A stretch of 64,000 nt of DNA from Bacteroidota bacterium (GTDB taxonomy: Bacteria; Bacteroidota; Bacteroidia; NS11-12g; UBA9320): assembly GCA_947468275.1 (NCBI GenBank), contig CANIKO010000004.1:1-64000 (forward strand), read 5' to 3'. The notes beneath the pieces are model-generated. The model had not been told where the DNA came from, made no database searches, and saw only the letters and a list, made by a program, of their open reading frames with translations. Of the stretch, positions 27,332 to 36,600 are shown one piece after another (the stretch's first letter is position 1; each line of letters begins with the position of its first letter). Position numbers and translations under genes: made by a program.

Positions 27332-28329
27332 ATAATATTTACCTCAGGATTTAAAACTACTCCAAATTTTCCGTTTACGGAATCAATAATTTTATAAGCC
27401 AAATCAATTAACTCCTTGCCTGTTCCACCGCCATAATTTACCAAAACCAAAGCTTGCTTTTCATGCACTCCAATGTTTCCGAAACGTTTTCCTTTCCAGC
27501 CGGCTTGTTCAATAAGCCATGCTGCCGGGATTTTCACCTTGCCATCCGGAGCAGGAAAGGATTTTAAGGCAGGATAATCTTTTTGAAGCTTTTCAAACTG
27601 CAAAATTTCAATGACCGGATTTTTAAAGAAACTGCCTGCATTTCCTAATACGGTAGGATCGGGAAGTTTACTTTGGCGAATGGCAATAACTGCTTTGCTT
27701 ACATCCGCAATCGTTGGTTTGACAATATTCCATTCTTTTAATAACGTTTCAATATCGCCGTAAGAGGTATTTAAAATAGGTTTTTTGTTGAGTTTAAAGG
27801 TAACAGAAGTAATAAAGAATTTTCCTTTAGCATCATGCTTAAAAATACTTTCGCGGTAGCCAAATTTGCATTGTTCGTTATTGAATTTTTCTAGTTCACT
27901 GGTTTGAATATTTAAAGCTTCCAATTCTTCAAAAGTATCTTTAATTTCAACTCCATAAGCTCCAATGTTCTGCATAGGCGCAGCTCCAACAGTTCCTGGG
28001 ATTAAAGACAAATTTTCAATTCCGCCCCATCCTTTATTTACACAATGCATTACCAAATTGTGCCAAACTTCGCCACCGGCAGCTCTTACCCAAATATGGT
28101 TTTCATCTTCCTTGGTTACTTCAATCCCTTTCAAACTATTTTTTAAAACCAAACCTTCATAATCTTTGGTAAACAAAACATTGCTGCCTTCACCTAATAT
28201 CAGAAAGGGTTTTTCTGAAAAAGATTTGTCTTTTATTAAACTTTGAAGCTGAGAAACAGATGAAACCTCCACAAATTGTGAAGCAAATGCTGAAATACCA
28301 AAGGTGTTGTAGGGGAGGAGATTAGTCAA
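27328..28329 (-). CDS. murB: UDP-N-acetylenolpyruvoylglucosamine reductase MurB
   Basis: A 333-residue cytoplasmic FAD enzyme. It reduces UDP-GlcNAc-enolpyruvate to UDP-MurNAc with NADPH in peptidoglycan precursor synthesis. FAD-binding signatures are PFLILGEGSNVLFT, SLIPGTVGAAPMQNIGAYG and VEIKDTF. The type I (E. coli-like) Tyr loop is present: KFGYRESIFK. The proton-donating Ser lies in NAGSFFKNPVI, and the conserved Glu near the end in VVLNPEVNII. Length fits type I. It begins 15 bases after the hicA stop and overlaps the pseudouridine synthase gene by four bases, so hicB-hicA-murB-rluA-like may be one transcript. Confidence 0.96.
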   Translation of the reverse strand: MTNLLPYNTFGISAFASQFVEVSSVSQLQSLIKDKSFSEKPFLILGEGSNVLFTKDYEGLVLKNSLKGIEVTKEDENHIWVRAAGGEVWHNLVMHCVNKGWGGIENLSLIPGTVGAAPMQNIGAYGVEIKDTFEELEALNIQTSELEKFNNEQCKFGYRESIFKHDAKGKFFITSVTFKLNKKPILNTSYGDIETLLKEWNIVKPTIADVSKAVIAIRQSKLPDPTVLGNAGSFFKNPVIEILQFEKLQKDYPALKSFPAPDGKVKIPAAWLIEQAGWKGKRFGNIGVHEKQALVLVNYGGGTGKELIDLAYKIIDSVNGKFGVVLNPEVNII

Positions 28330-28344
28330 TATGAAAAATATTTG

Positions 28345-28569
28345 TTAAATGAGTTTTAAATATTCATCTGTAGTTAAATCAATTTGTTTTAATATTTCAC
28401 GAATCAAAGGTCTTGATAAATCTATACTTCCATGGTGGGGTAAAGTTGTATATCGGCCATCCGGATGTCTGTAAAATGAGTGGCTACCTTTCTGCCTGAC
28501 TTTTTCAAATCCCAATTGAAATAAGATTTTTTCAAAATGTCCGGCATCAATCAATGGCAGTTTACTCAT
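28345..28569 (-). CDS. hicA: HicA-type mRNA interferase toxin
   Basis: A 74-residue HicA (YcfA) toxin with the double-stranded-RNA-binding-like fold. It cuts mRNA independently of ribosomes in characterised systems. Signature KILFQLGFEKVRQKGSHSFY, with the catalytic His in GSHSFYRHPDGR, then TTLPHHG and PLIREILKQI. It overlaps hicB by four bases (ATGA) and follows it, so the antitoxin is made first. The stop is only 15 bases before murB. Confidence 0.92.
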   Translation of the reverse strand: MSKLPLIDAGHFEKILFQLGFEKVRQKGSHSFYRHPDGRYTTLPHHGSIDLSRPLIREILKQIDLTTDEYLKLI

Positions 28570-28793
28570 ATATCCACTGTAACATTTTGCATACCAATGA
28601 ATTCAGGTAAATTGGCCATTTCTTCTTCCGATAATTCTTCAATACACAATTCTATTACTTCTTTTAAATTTACATTTAATTGGTCTAAACTTGCAGCCTG
28701 TGTATGAGCCCCTGGCAAAGAAGGAACAAATCCAATATACAATCCGGTATCTTTGTCTCGTTCTATTTGAGCATTAAATTGCAAATGTTTCAT
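28566..28793 (-). CDS. hicB: HicB-type antitoxin
   Basis: A 75-residue HicB antitoxin made of the partial RNase H-like domain only: FNAQIERDKDTGLYIGFVPS, LPGAHTQAASLDQLNVNLKE, VIELCIEELSEEE. No helix-turn-helix or ribbon-helix-helix DNA-binding domain is attached, so autoregulation through HicB itself is doubtful unless the complex binds DNA in another way. The gene overlaps hicA by four bases. The promoter must lie in 28794-29049, a divergent intergenic region. Confidence 0.9.
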   Translation of the reverse strand: MKHLQFNAQIERDKDTGLYIGFVPSLPGAHTQAASLDQLNVNLKEVIELCIEELSEEEMANLPEFIGMQNVTVDI

Positions 28794-29049
28794 TTTACAA
28801 ATTTAGGAATATTTCAGCTAATAAAAATAGAACGAAAGGCCCGAATTACTAAAGGTTTTATGGGGGAGATTGGTCAAGGTTTTCTGTAATAGCGTTGTTA
28901 GGATTTAAAAATTTTGTAAGATTCAAATTATAAATTAGGAATCTAACCAAATTTAAAAAATTTAAAATCAGAATATGACTAATTAGTTAACTGTTATTCT
29001 TTAATTTTAAAAACCTTTTACGACGATTGGAGTTTAGTAATAAATAGAA

Positions 29050-30690
29050 ATGAAAATAATTAGCATACAAGCACTTAGAGGCCCTAATATTTGGAGTATT
29101 AACCACGGGAATTTGATACAAATGCGGGTTGACCTTGAAAGTAGCGACGATTTAGAGGATGAAGATTTAGAAAAGCTTTATATAAATTTAGGTAATCTTT
29201 TAAGTAGTCCAAATTGGGATGAGTTTGAAGACCTGAAAAAATCAGATTTAACCTTGGCGGATTTGATTGTGAAGTTGGCTGTCACCATTCAATTGAAGGC
29301 AGGTTATAACGTAAGTTTTAGTTTAACCAGTAAAAAGAGAGAACGAGGAATTTGGGTTATGGTTTTTGAATACCAAAATGAGGAAGTTGGGGAATATGTT
29401 GCAGAACTATCGGTCAGAATAATTAAAGAAATATTAGCAGGAAAGTCTTGCGATTTAAAACAAGATTTGCAAAATTTAAAAATTGAAACCCATCAAAAAA
29501 CAGCTGCCAATACTATCCCCATCATTGCAATAACAGGCAGCAATGGAAAAACCACAACCACAAGAATAATTGCTCATATTGTTAATAACCATGGGTTTAA
29601 AGTTGGGTTTACAACGAGTAACGGAATCTACATTAACGATACCCTGATTTCGGAAGGAGATACCACCGGACCAATCAGTGCTAAAACCATTTTAGAAAAT
29701 CCTGACGTGGATTATGCTGTATTGGAAACTGCCCGCGGTGGTATTTTGCGATCTGGATTGGGGTTTAACGAATGCGATATAGCAGTGGTTACCAATATTC
29801 AGGAGGATCATTTAGGGATTTCGGATATTCATACCTTGGATGATTTGGCGCATGTGAAGGCTGTCGTTGTTGGTGCAGTAAAACAGGGGGGTTATGCCGT
29901 GTTGAATGCTGATAATGCGTATACTATAAAAATAGGACAAAATGCTCAATGTAAAGTGGCATACTTCAGTATAGATTCTCAAAATTCTGTTGTAAATGAA
30001 CATTGTGAAAGGGGAGGAGTAGCTGCAATTTTAGAAGAGGGATGGATTACATTGTTAAAGAGGGATTCTAAAATCAAAGTTCAAAAAGTTAGTGAAATTC
30101 CAATAACTTTTGGCGGAAAAATTTCGTTTATGGTTCAAAATGTTTTGGCAGCCACATTAGCCACCTATTTATCTGGATTTGAAATTGAAGAAATTGCAAA
30201 AAGCCTTTTAACATTTTTCCCATCACCGGAACAAACTCCAGGTAGACTTAATATTTATAATTTCAAAAAATTTAAAGTAATGGTCGATTTTGCGCATAAT
30301 TTGGATGCTTTTAAAGGGATAAAGGAGTATTTGGACACTATCAATTCTCCTCAAAAAATTGGAATAATCATTGGTACTGGCGATAGGCGCGATGAGGATA
30401 TCCGTGATTTTGGAAGGATTTCAGCCCAAATGTTTGACCATATCCTTATTAATCAAGACAAATTTTTAAGAGGGAGAAAAGCGGAAGAGATTGTTAATTT
30501 ATTGATAGAAGGAATTAAATCGGCCAATACAAATGCATCATACGAGTATTTATTTAAAGGAATTGAACCTTTAAAACATGCCCTCCAATTAGCAAAGCCA
30601 GGGGCATTTATTGTAGCTTTAAGTGCCGTATTGGAAAATCCGGATCAATTGGTGAAGGGATATCTGGCCGAAGAAAGTTCACATTTATAA
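29050..30690 (+). CDS. Cyanophycin-synthetase-like Mur ligase lacking the ATP-grasp domain
   Basis: A 546-residue cytoplasmic ATP-dependent amide ligase. Residues 1-~135 match the N-terminal domain of cyanophycin synthetase CphA (MKIISIQALRGPNIWSINHG, NLIQMRVDLE). Residues ~155-546 match its C-terminal Mur ligase half: P-loop TGSNGKTTTTR (162-172), SEGDTTGP, the CphA-type VLETARGGILRSGLGF, VVTNIQEDHLG, TPGRLNIY, VMVDFAHN and GTGDRRDEDI. CphA is about 870 residues; the ~310-residue ATP-grasp domain that extends the poly-Asp backbone is missing, with a clean join near residue 150. In CphA the Mur half attaches Arg to Asp side chains, so this protein could decorate an acceptor but not build the backbone. 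No cyanophycinase gene is nearby. It precedes htpG by 83 bases. Confidence 0.88.
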   Translation: MKIISIQALRGPNIWSINHGNLIQMRVDLESSDDLEDEDLEKLYINLGNLLSSPNWDEFEDLKKSDLTLADLIVKLAVTIQLKAGYNVSFSLTSKKRERGIWVMVFEYQNEEVGEYVAELSVRIIKEILAGKSCDLKQDLQNLKIETHQKTAANTIPIIAITGSNGKTTTTRIIAHIVNNHGFKVGFTTSNGIYINDTLISEGDTTGPISAKTILENPDVDYAVLETARGGILRSGLGFNECDIAVVTNIQEDHLGISDIHTLDDLAHVKAVVVGAVKQGGYAVLNADNAYTIKIGQNAQCKVAYFSIDSQNSVVNEHCERGGVAAILEEGWITLLKRDSKIKVQKVSEIPITFGGKISFMVQNVLAATLATYLSGFEIEEIAKSLLTFFPSPEQTPGRLNIYNFKKFKVMVDFAHNLDAFKGIKEYLDTINSPQKIGIIIGTGDRRDEDIRDFGRISAQMFDHILINQDKFLRGRKAEEIVNLLIEGIKSANTNASYEYLFKGIEPLKHALQLAKPGAFIVALSAVLENPDQLVKGYLAEESSHL

Positions 30691-30727
30691 TTCAACTGAC
30701 ATTTTTTCACCCATATCCCAATGGTTT

Positions 30728-30747
30728 AGCATTTGCAAGTAAATGCT
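30728..30747. promoter_or_regulatory. Inverted repeat in the htpG leader
   Basis: AGCATTT, GCAAGT, AAATGCT: a 7-bp perfect inverted repeat ending 26 bases before the htpG start codon. It may be an operator or a 5'-UTR hairpin. It is not a CIRCE element (TTAGCACTC-N9-GAGTGCTAA). Confidence 0.35.
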
Positions 30748-30773
30748 TGTAAAAATAATATTAAACAAAAATC

Positions 30774-32588
30774 ATGCAAAAAGGAAATATATCAGTTCAC
30801 ACCGAAAACCTGTTCCCAATTATTAAGAAGTTTCTTTATTCTGACCACGAAATATTTTTAAGGGAATTAATATCCAATTCAGTAGATGCCACGCAAAAAC
30901 TTAGCGTATTGGCAGCAAGAGGCGAGGTGAAAGGAGATTTAGGAGATTTAAAAATTAAAGTAACAGTTGACGAAAAGGCCAAAACAATTACCATTAGCGA
31001 TAGCGGCATAGGAATGACGGCTGAGGAAATTGAAAAATATATCAATCAAATTGCATTTTCAGGCGCTGAGGAATTTGTAGAAAAATACAAGGATAGCACG
31101 GATACTCAAATCATAGGGCATTTTGGTTTGGGATTTTATTCTGCCTATATGGTAGCCCATACTGTTGAAATTAAAACGTTGAGCTATCAGGAAGGTGCCA
31201 AAGCTGCCCAATGGAAATGCACTGGAAATACCGAATTTGAACTAGGTGCAGGCAAGCGCAAAAATAGAGGTACGGATATTATTCTACACATTGCTGAGGA
31301 TTCATTAGACTTCTTACAAAAATGGAAAGTAAATGAACTACTTACCAAGTACTGTAAATTTTTACCAGTTGAAATTGAATTTGACGAAAAGGTAATTAAC
31401 AATACCAATCCTATTTGGAAGAAGGCTCCTGCTGATTTAAAGGATGAAGATTACGTTGCTTTTTATAATGAATTATTTCCTTTTCAGGAAGCCCCATTGT
31501 TTTGGATTCATATTAATGTGGATTATCCGTTTAATTTAACGGGTGTACTTTATTTTCCAAAGGCTAAACGTGAAATGGAATTGGCCAAAGATCGTATAAA
31601 ATTATACAGTAATCAGGTGTTTGTGACCGATCAGGTGAATGAAATAGTTCCCGACTATTTAATGCTTTTGCAAGGGGTTATTGATTCGCCGGATATTCCT
31701 TTGAATGTTTCAAGAAGTTCTCTGCAATCGGATAGTAACGTTAAAAAAATCACATCCCACATTAGTAAAAAAGTAGCTGATAAATTACACGAATTGTATA
31801 AAAAAGACCAAGCCGATTTTGAAAGCAAATGGGGAGCTATGAGTCTTTTTGTGAAGTACGGTATAATCAGTGATGAAAAATTTGACGAACGTGCCATTTC
31901 GTTTTGTTTGCTTAAAAATATTGAAGGACAATTTAGCACTATTGAAGAATATATTAATAAAATAAGTCTTACCCAAACTGACAAAGACGGAAATAGAGTG
32001 GCCTTGTATACCACAGATAAAGACAAACAGTTTGCATTTATTGGTCCGCTAATAGCCAAGGGATATGATGTTTTAGTTTTTGATGAACCGATTGACAATC
32101 ATTATATCATGCACTTGGAGCAAAAGAATGAAAAATTTCAGGTAAAGCGCGTGGATTCAGCTTCGGTTGATAAAATTATTGATAAAGGTGAATCGTTTGA
32201 ATCCGTTTTAAGCGAGGATGCTAAGAAATTAGTAACTGAAACTATTGAAAACCAGTTTGACAAAGAATCCTTTAAGGTTGAATTACAATCGCTCTCTCCA
32301 GATGATCAATTCATAACCGTAACCCGCAATGAGTTTGACCGCAGGATGCGTGAAATGAACCAGATGGGTGGCGGAGGAATGTATGCCTTTATGGCCAACA
32401 TGCCTGAGAAATTTGATGTGGTAGTGAATAGTAATCACCCCTCAATAAATAAATTGGCCTCTGAGTCGGATGAAACCAAACGGAACCTTTCTGCACGTCA
32501 ATTGGCAGATTTGGCCTTACTGGCGCAAAATATGTTGATTGGTGAAAAATTGAGTGAATTTATAAAACGCAGCGTTGGCGTGGTTTAG
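30774..32588 (+). CDS. htpG: Molecular chaperone HtpG (Hsp90)
   Basis: A 604-residue cytoplasmic ATP-driven dimeric chaperone. The N-terminal GHKL ATPase domain shows FLRELISNSVDATQKL, SDSGIGMTAEEI and GHFGLGFYSAYMV. The middle domain has FWIHINVDYPFNLTGVLYFP, LYSNQVFVTD and PLNVSRSSLQSD. The C-terminal dimerisation domain is present; no MEEVD tail, as expected in bacteria. Length is slightly below the E. coli protein and usual for Bacteroidota. Its stop lies 19 bases from the convergent GH16 gene. A heat-responsive element could not be recognised upstream apart from one inverted repeat. Confidence 0.97.
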   Translation: MQKGNISVHTENLFPIIKKFLYSDHEIFLRELISNSVDATQKLSVLAARGEVKGDLGDLKIKVTVDEKAKTITISDSGIGMTAEEIEKYINQIAFSGAEEFVEKYKDSTDTQIIGHFGLGFYSAYMVAHTVEIKTLSYQEGAKAAQWKCTGNTEFELGAGKRKNRGTDIILHIAEDSLDFLQKWKVNELLTKYCKFLPVEIEFDEKVINNTNPIWKKAPADLKDEDYVAFYNELFPFQEAPLFWIHINVDYPFNLTGVLYFPKAKREMELAKDRIKLYSNQVFVTDQVNEIVPDYLMLLQGVIDSPDIPLNVSRSSLQSDSNVKKITSHISKKVADKLHELYKKDQADFESKWGAMSLFVKYGIISDEKFDERAISFCLLKNIEGQFSTIEEYINKISLTQTDKDGNRVALYTTDKDKQFAFIGPLIAKGYDVLVFDEPIDNHYIMHLEQKNEKFQVKRVDSASVDKIIDKGESFESVLSEDAKKLVTETIENQFDKESFKVELQSLSPDDQFITVTRNEFDRRMREMNQMGGGGMYAFMANMPEKFDVVVNSNHPSINKLASESDETKRNLSARQLADLALLAQNMLIGEKLSEFIKRSVGVV

Positions 32589-32607
32589 AGCAGCAAAAAT
32601 TTTGTTT

Positions 32608-33561
32608 CTATAAGGATTTATAAACCCTTACCCAGTCTACTACAAAGGCATTTCCTTTAAAATCTTTTGGTAGGTATTTTAAATATTTGGCTTCGAAACC
32701 ATTATTTATAATAATTACCATTTCATCGTCCATCCAAAGGCGAAGCCTTTTGTTAACTATTTGTTTTCTTACCAAAACGCCATCCGTATAGAATTTTATA
32801 TCTTTTGGTGTCCATTGGCAGGCATACACATGAAAAGCCGTATCTGTATCTTTTGGGAGCCATATTTTTCTAATTATTGTTCCTCTTGAATTATGTCCGC
32901 TGATTCCATAATGAATTGAAGAAAATTGTTCGTGAATACGTTTGCCTGTAGATTTTCCATACATTTCAAAAATATCTATTTCAGGAGGCCATCGGTGGGC
33001 TCCGGTTAACCAAAAGGCGGGCCATGTGGCTGGACCTTTCGGATTCTTACTGCGAATTTCGAAGTACCCATATTTCTGCTTAAAGGAAATATCAGAATTT
33101 ATTAATCCAATACTGTAAGGGATTATAATGGAACTGTCTTTATGATTGAATTTTTTGGGACTGAATTTACCCAATAAGTAAAGAAAACCATCTTTTGTTA
33201 TAACATTATTTGCTTCATGGTACTGATGCAGAGAGGCATCATGAAAATCACCCCAAGGTTGCCCCAATCTCCATTTTTCTTTATTAATGCTATCAAAATT
33301 ATCTTCAAAAGTTAATTGCCATCCTTTTTTATTTAATGGTGAAGTGTAATTGTTATCGCAATGAAAAAGTTGGGTTCTTATTTTAAAATTTAATGTTGGC
33401 CATACACTCCTAATATGCATGTACCGTTGGAAGAACATTGCTTTTATTGGGTTTTTATTTGGATTTGGAGCGTTCTGCGCTATTCCATTAGCCCATGTAA
33501 CTAGGATTAAGATTAAAAATAGAATACTTTTATTGTTTTTGTACATTTCGTTTTTGACCAT
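32608..33561 (-). CDS. Exported glycoside hydrolase family 16 protein
   Basis: A 317-residue beta-glucanase-type enzyme (GH16: laminarinases, lichenases, agarases and others). A signal peptide follows a short basic start (SILFLILILVTWANGIAQ); translation may begin at Met6 (MYKNNK) rather than Met1. The jelly-roll core includes WQLTFEDNFDSINKEKWRLG, ISFKQKYGYFEIRSKNPKG, WPAFWLTG and the catalytic EIDIFE (residues 194-199, nucleophile and acid/base Glu). The C-terminus DWVRVYK is the usual GH16 end. No carbohydrate-binding module or T9SS CTD is attached. Substrate not assignable, although the GH92 enzyme upstream shows a glycan-degrading lifestyle. Confidence 0.93.
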   Translation of the reverse strand: MVKNEMYKNNKSILFLILILVTWANGIAQNAPNPNKNPIKAMFFQRYMHIRSVWPTLNFKIRTQLFHCDNNYTSPLNKKGWQLTFEDNFDSINKEKWRLGQPWGDFHDASLHQYHEANNVITKDGFLYLLGKFSPKKFNHKDSSIIIPYSIGLINSDISFKQKYGYFEIRSKNPKGPATWPAFWLTGAHRWPPEIDIFEMYGKSTGKRIHEQFSSIHYGISGHNSRGTIIRKIWLPKDTDTAFHVYACQWTPKDIKFYTDGVLVRKQIVNKRLRLWMDDEMVIIINNGFEAKYLKYLPKDFKGNAFVVDWVRVYKSL

Positions 33562-33592
33562 CGCAAATTAGTTGAATCCACGGATTGGTATT

Positions 33593-33634
33593 ATAAAAAA
33601 AGACAGACCGATTGCAACGGACTGTCTTTTTTTA
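33593..33634. terminator. Bidirectional intrinsic terminator
   Basis: AAAAAAAGACAG-A-CCG, loop ATTGCAA, CGG-A-CTGTCTTTTTTT: a long stem flanked by A on one side and T on the other, so it can stop transcription on both strands. It lies 31 bases after the stop of the minus-strand beta-helix/PKD gene and upstream of the GH16 start, making them separate units. Confidence 0.9.
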
Positions 33635-33664
33635 TAATAAATTCGTATTTTCTGTGTTTGGTCC

Positions 33665-36600
33665 TTATTCCTTTGTAATTCTAATAACCTGGCTTTGATT
33701 TCCAAAATTTATTTTAACAAAATATACACCAGAAGGTTGATCTGTAATATTAAATTTAAGTTCATTATCAGGTAAATCAAATGTTTTAATCACTTGTCCC
33801 ATAGTATTTATTACTTCAATTGATTTCATTTTTTTTGTTGAATTGATTGTGAAAATGCCAATACTAGGGTTTGGATAAACCTTCGTCCAATTATTATTTG
33901 AAACGTAATAGATTTTGGTAAATCCAACCTCTTTAGAAATACAATTTTCGCATCCGGCTACCGATTTAACACAAAGAGTAACAAAGGCATTTGATGAACT
34001 AGCATATTTATGTGAAGGATTTTCAATAAGAATTGTATCGCCATCACCAAATTTCCAGTTCCAATCGATAATGGTTCCTGATGAAACTGTTGATGTATTT
34101 TTAAAATCAATTGTATTTCCTGATTTTGCGATAAAAGTAAAATTAGCAACGGGTAATGGGTCTATTGGGAGAAGCCTTGTCATGGTATCATTGCAGCCTA
34201 AGTTGTTCTTTGCAATAAGCCTAACATTGTAGCTAATTGCTTCTGGATAGGTGTGTGCAGGATCTTTTGCAATAGAAGTAGTTCCGTCTCCAAAAGTCCA
34301 GGCATAAGTTTGGGCATTGGTACTAAGATTTATAAAATTACTGATACTTGTAATGCAAGTTCCTGAAATGCTGAAATCAGCTTTTGGATTTTGGTTTATT
34401 GTTACATAAAAGGAAGCTGAATCGCGGCAGCCTGATACATTGGTTTCAATAACTTTTAAAATTCCAGTACCAGTTATATTCCATTTTAAATTGACATTAT
34501 TTGTGTTTTGACCAGAATTAATAATACCTCCAGTAATTTTCCATTTATAATTATTCCCACTATTATTGGCGGTTGAATAATTTAAAACATTTCCATTACA
34601 AAGGTTATCAATTCCCGATATTTTAGGAAGAGGTGTACTCGCTATGGTTACTATAACTGTATCCAAATCATTGCAACCTGAACCTGTCACTGATTTTTCA
34701 AGTATATAGGTAGTGGTTTGGGCGGGCATATCTGTTGGATTGGCAGTAGTAGAGGTAAACCCTATTGGCATACTTGACCAACTATAACTAAATCCAGTTT
34801 GAGAAGTTGCTCCAATTTGAACTGAATTACCAGGGCATATAGTTTTGTCTTTACCAGCATCGGCAGTGGGCCTGGTGGTGGTTCCTATTTCTACTGTATC
34901 TCTTTGAGTGCATCCAAACGTAATATTGGTTACTTCTAAAATATATTTTGTTTTAGAAGTTGGTTTTACTGTAATCTGGGAGTTAGAACTAATAATGCTA
35001 TTGGAAATTGTCATCCACTTGTAGCCTAAACCCGTTCCTGGCCCTGTACCTAAAACTAATGAATCACCTTGGCAAATGTTCATATCGGCACCTGCATTGG
35101 CCCCTGGCAGTGCTCTTAATGCACGGGTCACAATAATAGAATCATTAAATTGAATGGCATCGCTCTGCCCATTTGGCAACGAAGCTTTAACAATAAATCG
35201 TGGATTAAAGGTAGATGAAAAGTCATAACTTCCTATTATGACAGTGTCGGAGGCATTAGTTACTAATTTTTTAGACCAATTATATGGAGTTTGTGAATTT
35301 CCATTTATGCTCCATGTAATTGTTGCGTTTTTTAAAGTGTCTTTACCAAAGTTTTTAATAACAGCAGAAACATCTAGCTTACTGGCACAGGCTCCCGCAA
35401 CAGGTTTTATTACTGCAATTATACCCGCATCGTTTGGAGAGAGTTTAAACTCATCAGCACCAATATCTGGGTTAGTTGAATTTCTTGTTTCTCCATCAAA
35501 ATCGGTTGTAACCCCTGATATAGGCTGACCTTTACCTTTTAAAAGATAATTTTTTATATGTAAAATAGAGGAAATAAAAAGGGGGTCTAGCGACAAAGAT
35601 TTACCATTGGTTCCCGTTGTCGAAACTAAATTAGATAAATTACTAATAGGAGTGCCCCAATAGGCAAACTGGGTACCTTTTGTTATTAAATTATTATTAT
35701 CACTTGCCGCTATTTGTGTTCCAGCGGAAACGTAAAAGACCTGGCCGCCATTCATAAATATGTTGTTATTTTTTAAAACTACATTGGTGGAAGCGGTAGG
35801 GGTGATATTTACAGCAATATTATCGGCAGAAGTACTTGGAAAATATATGCTATTAAAAACTATATTTTGATAGTCTACTCCGTTGAGAGATATTCCTTTC
35901 CCGTAATTTCTAACGATAGAGTTGTTTGCAATAATTCCATAACTAGAAGTTGAAGCATTACAAGCACTAATAAACATGGATGTATCAGTATTGGTCGATT
36001 TAAAGAAATTTCCATTTACTTTTATTCCTTTGTCGCAATCTGATAAATTTAAATCATAATTACCGAGGGTGTGAACATTAACATTTAAAAATGTGTTACC
36101 CTTCACCAAAACACTATCGCTATAACTCAATAGCACAGAATTATTAAAAGCACTTTCAAAAATGTTGCCTTCAATTATATTTCCTATTTCATGTGTAGCT
36201 GTTGTGCCGCCATACTGCATGCAATTGTATCCGAATTTTACATGATTGTTTCTAAATACATTATAATCGTCTTGTCCTTGGTCTGACCATATATTTATTG
36301 CATTTGCATTTGCTGCAGTCATTTGTAATCCAAGCATTCGGCAATTCGAAAATGTGTTATGATTAGAACTATTAAGGACATGTATAACTTGTGCATACGT
36401 ATTCGTTCCTGTTCGCTCAAAAGTTATTCCTTTAAAGGTTACATATTCAGCACCTCTTAATTGCAAGGCCGCATTATTACTACCTGTAGCCGTTGTTGAG
36501 GGAAGGGTTATTTTAACCTTTGTACTATCCTTGGAAATACTTTGAAATAATATGGGACTTGATGAGCCCATGCCGGGCAATTTTACTAAAGTAATTTGTT

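Noticed and set aside
29050-30690. Calling the Mur ligase a full cyanophycin synthetase (cphA) or MurC/MurE.
   Set aside because: ATP-grasp is missing, so the cphA name would imply an activity it lacks; the ETARGGILRSG motif and N-domain separate it from MurC-F.
30728-30747. CIRCE element upstream of htpG.
   Set aside because: The inverted repeat does not match TTAGCACTC-N9-GAGTGCTAA in arm length, sequence or spacing.
31655-32098. A 147-codon minus-strand frame within htpG.
   Set aside because: htpG is unmistakable and continuous; the opposite frame is Ser/Leu-rich and has no independent signal.
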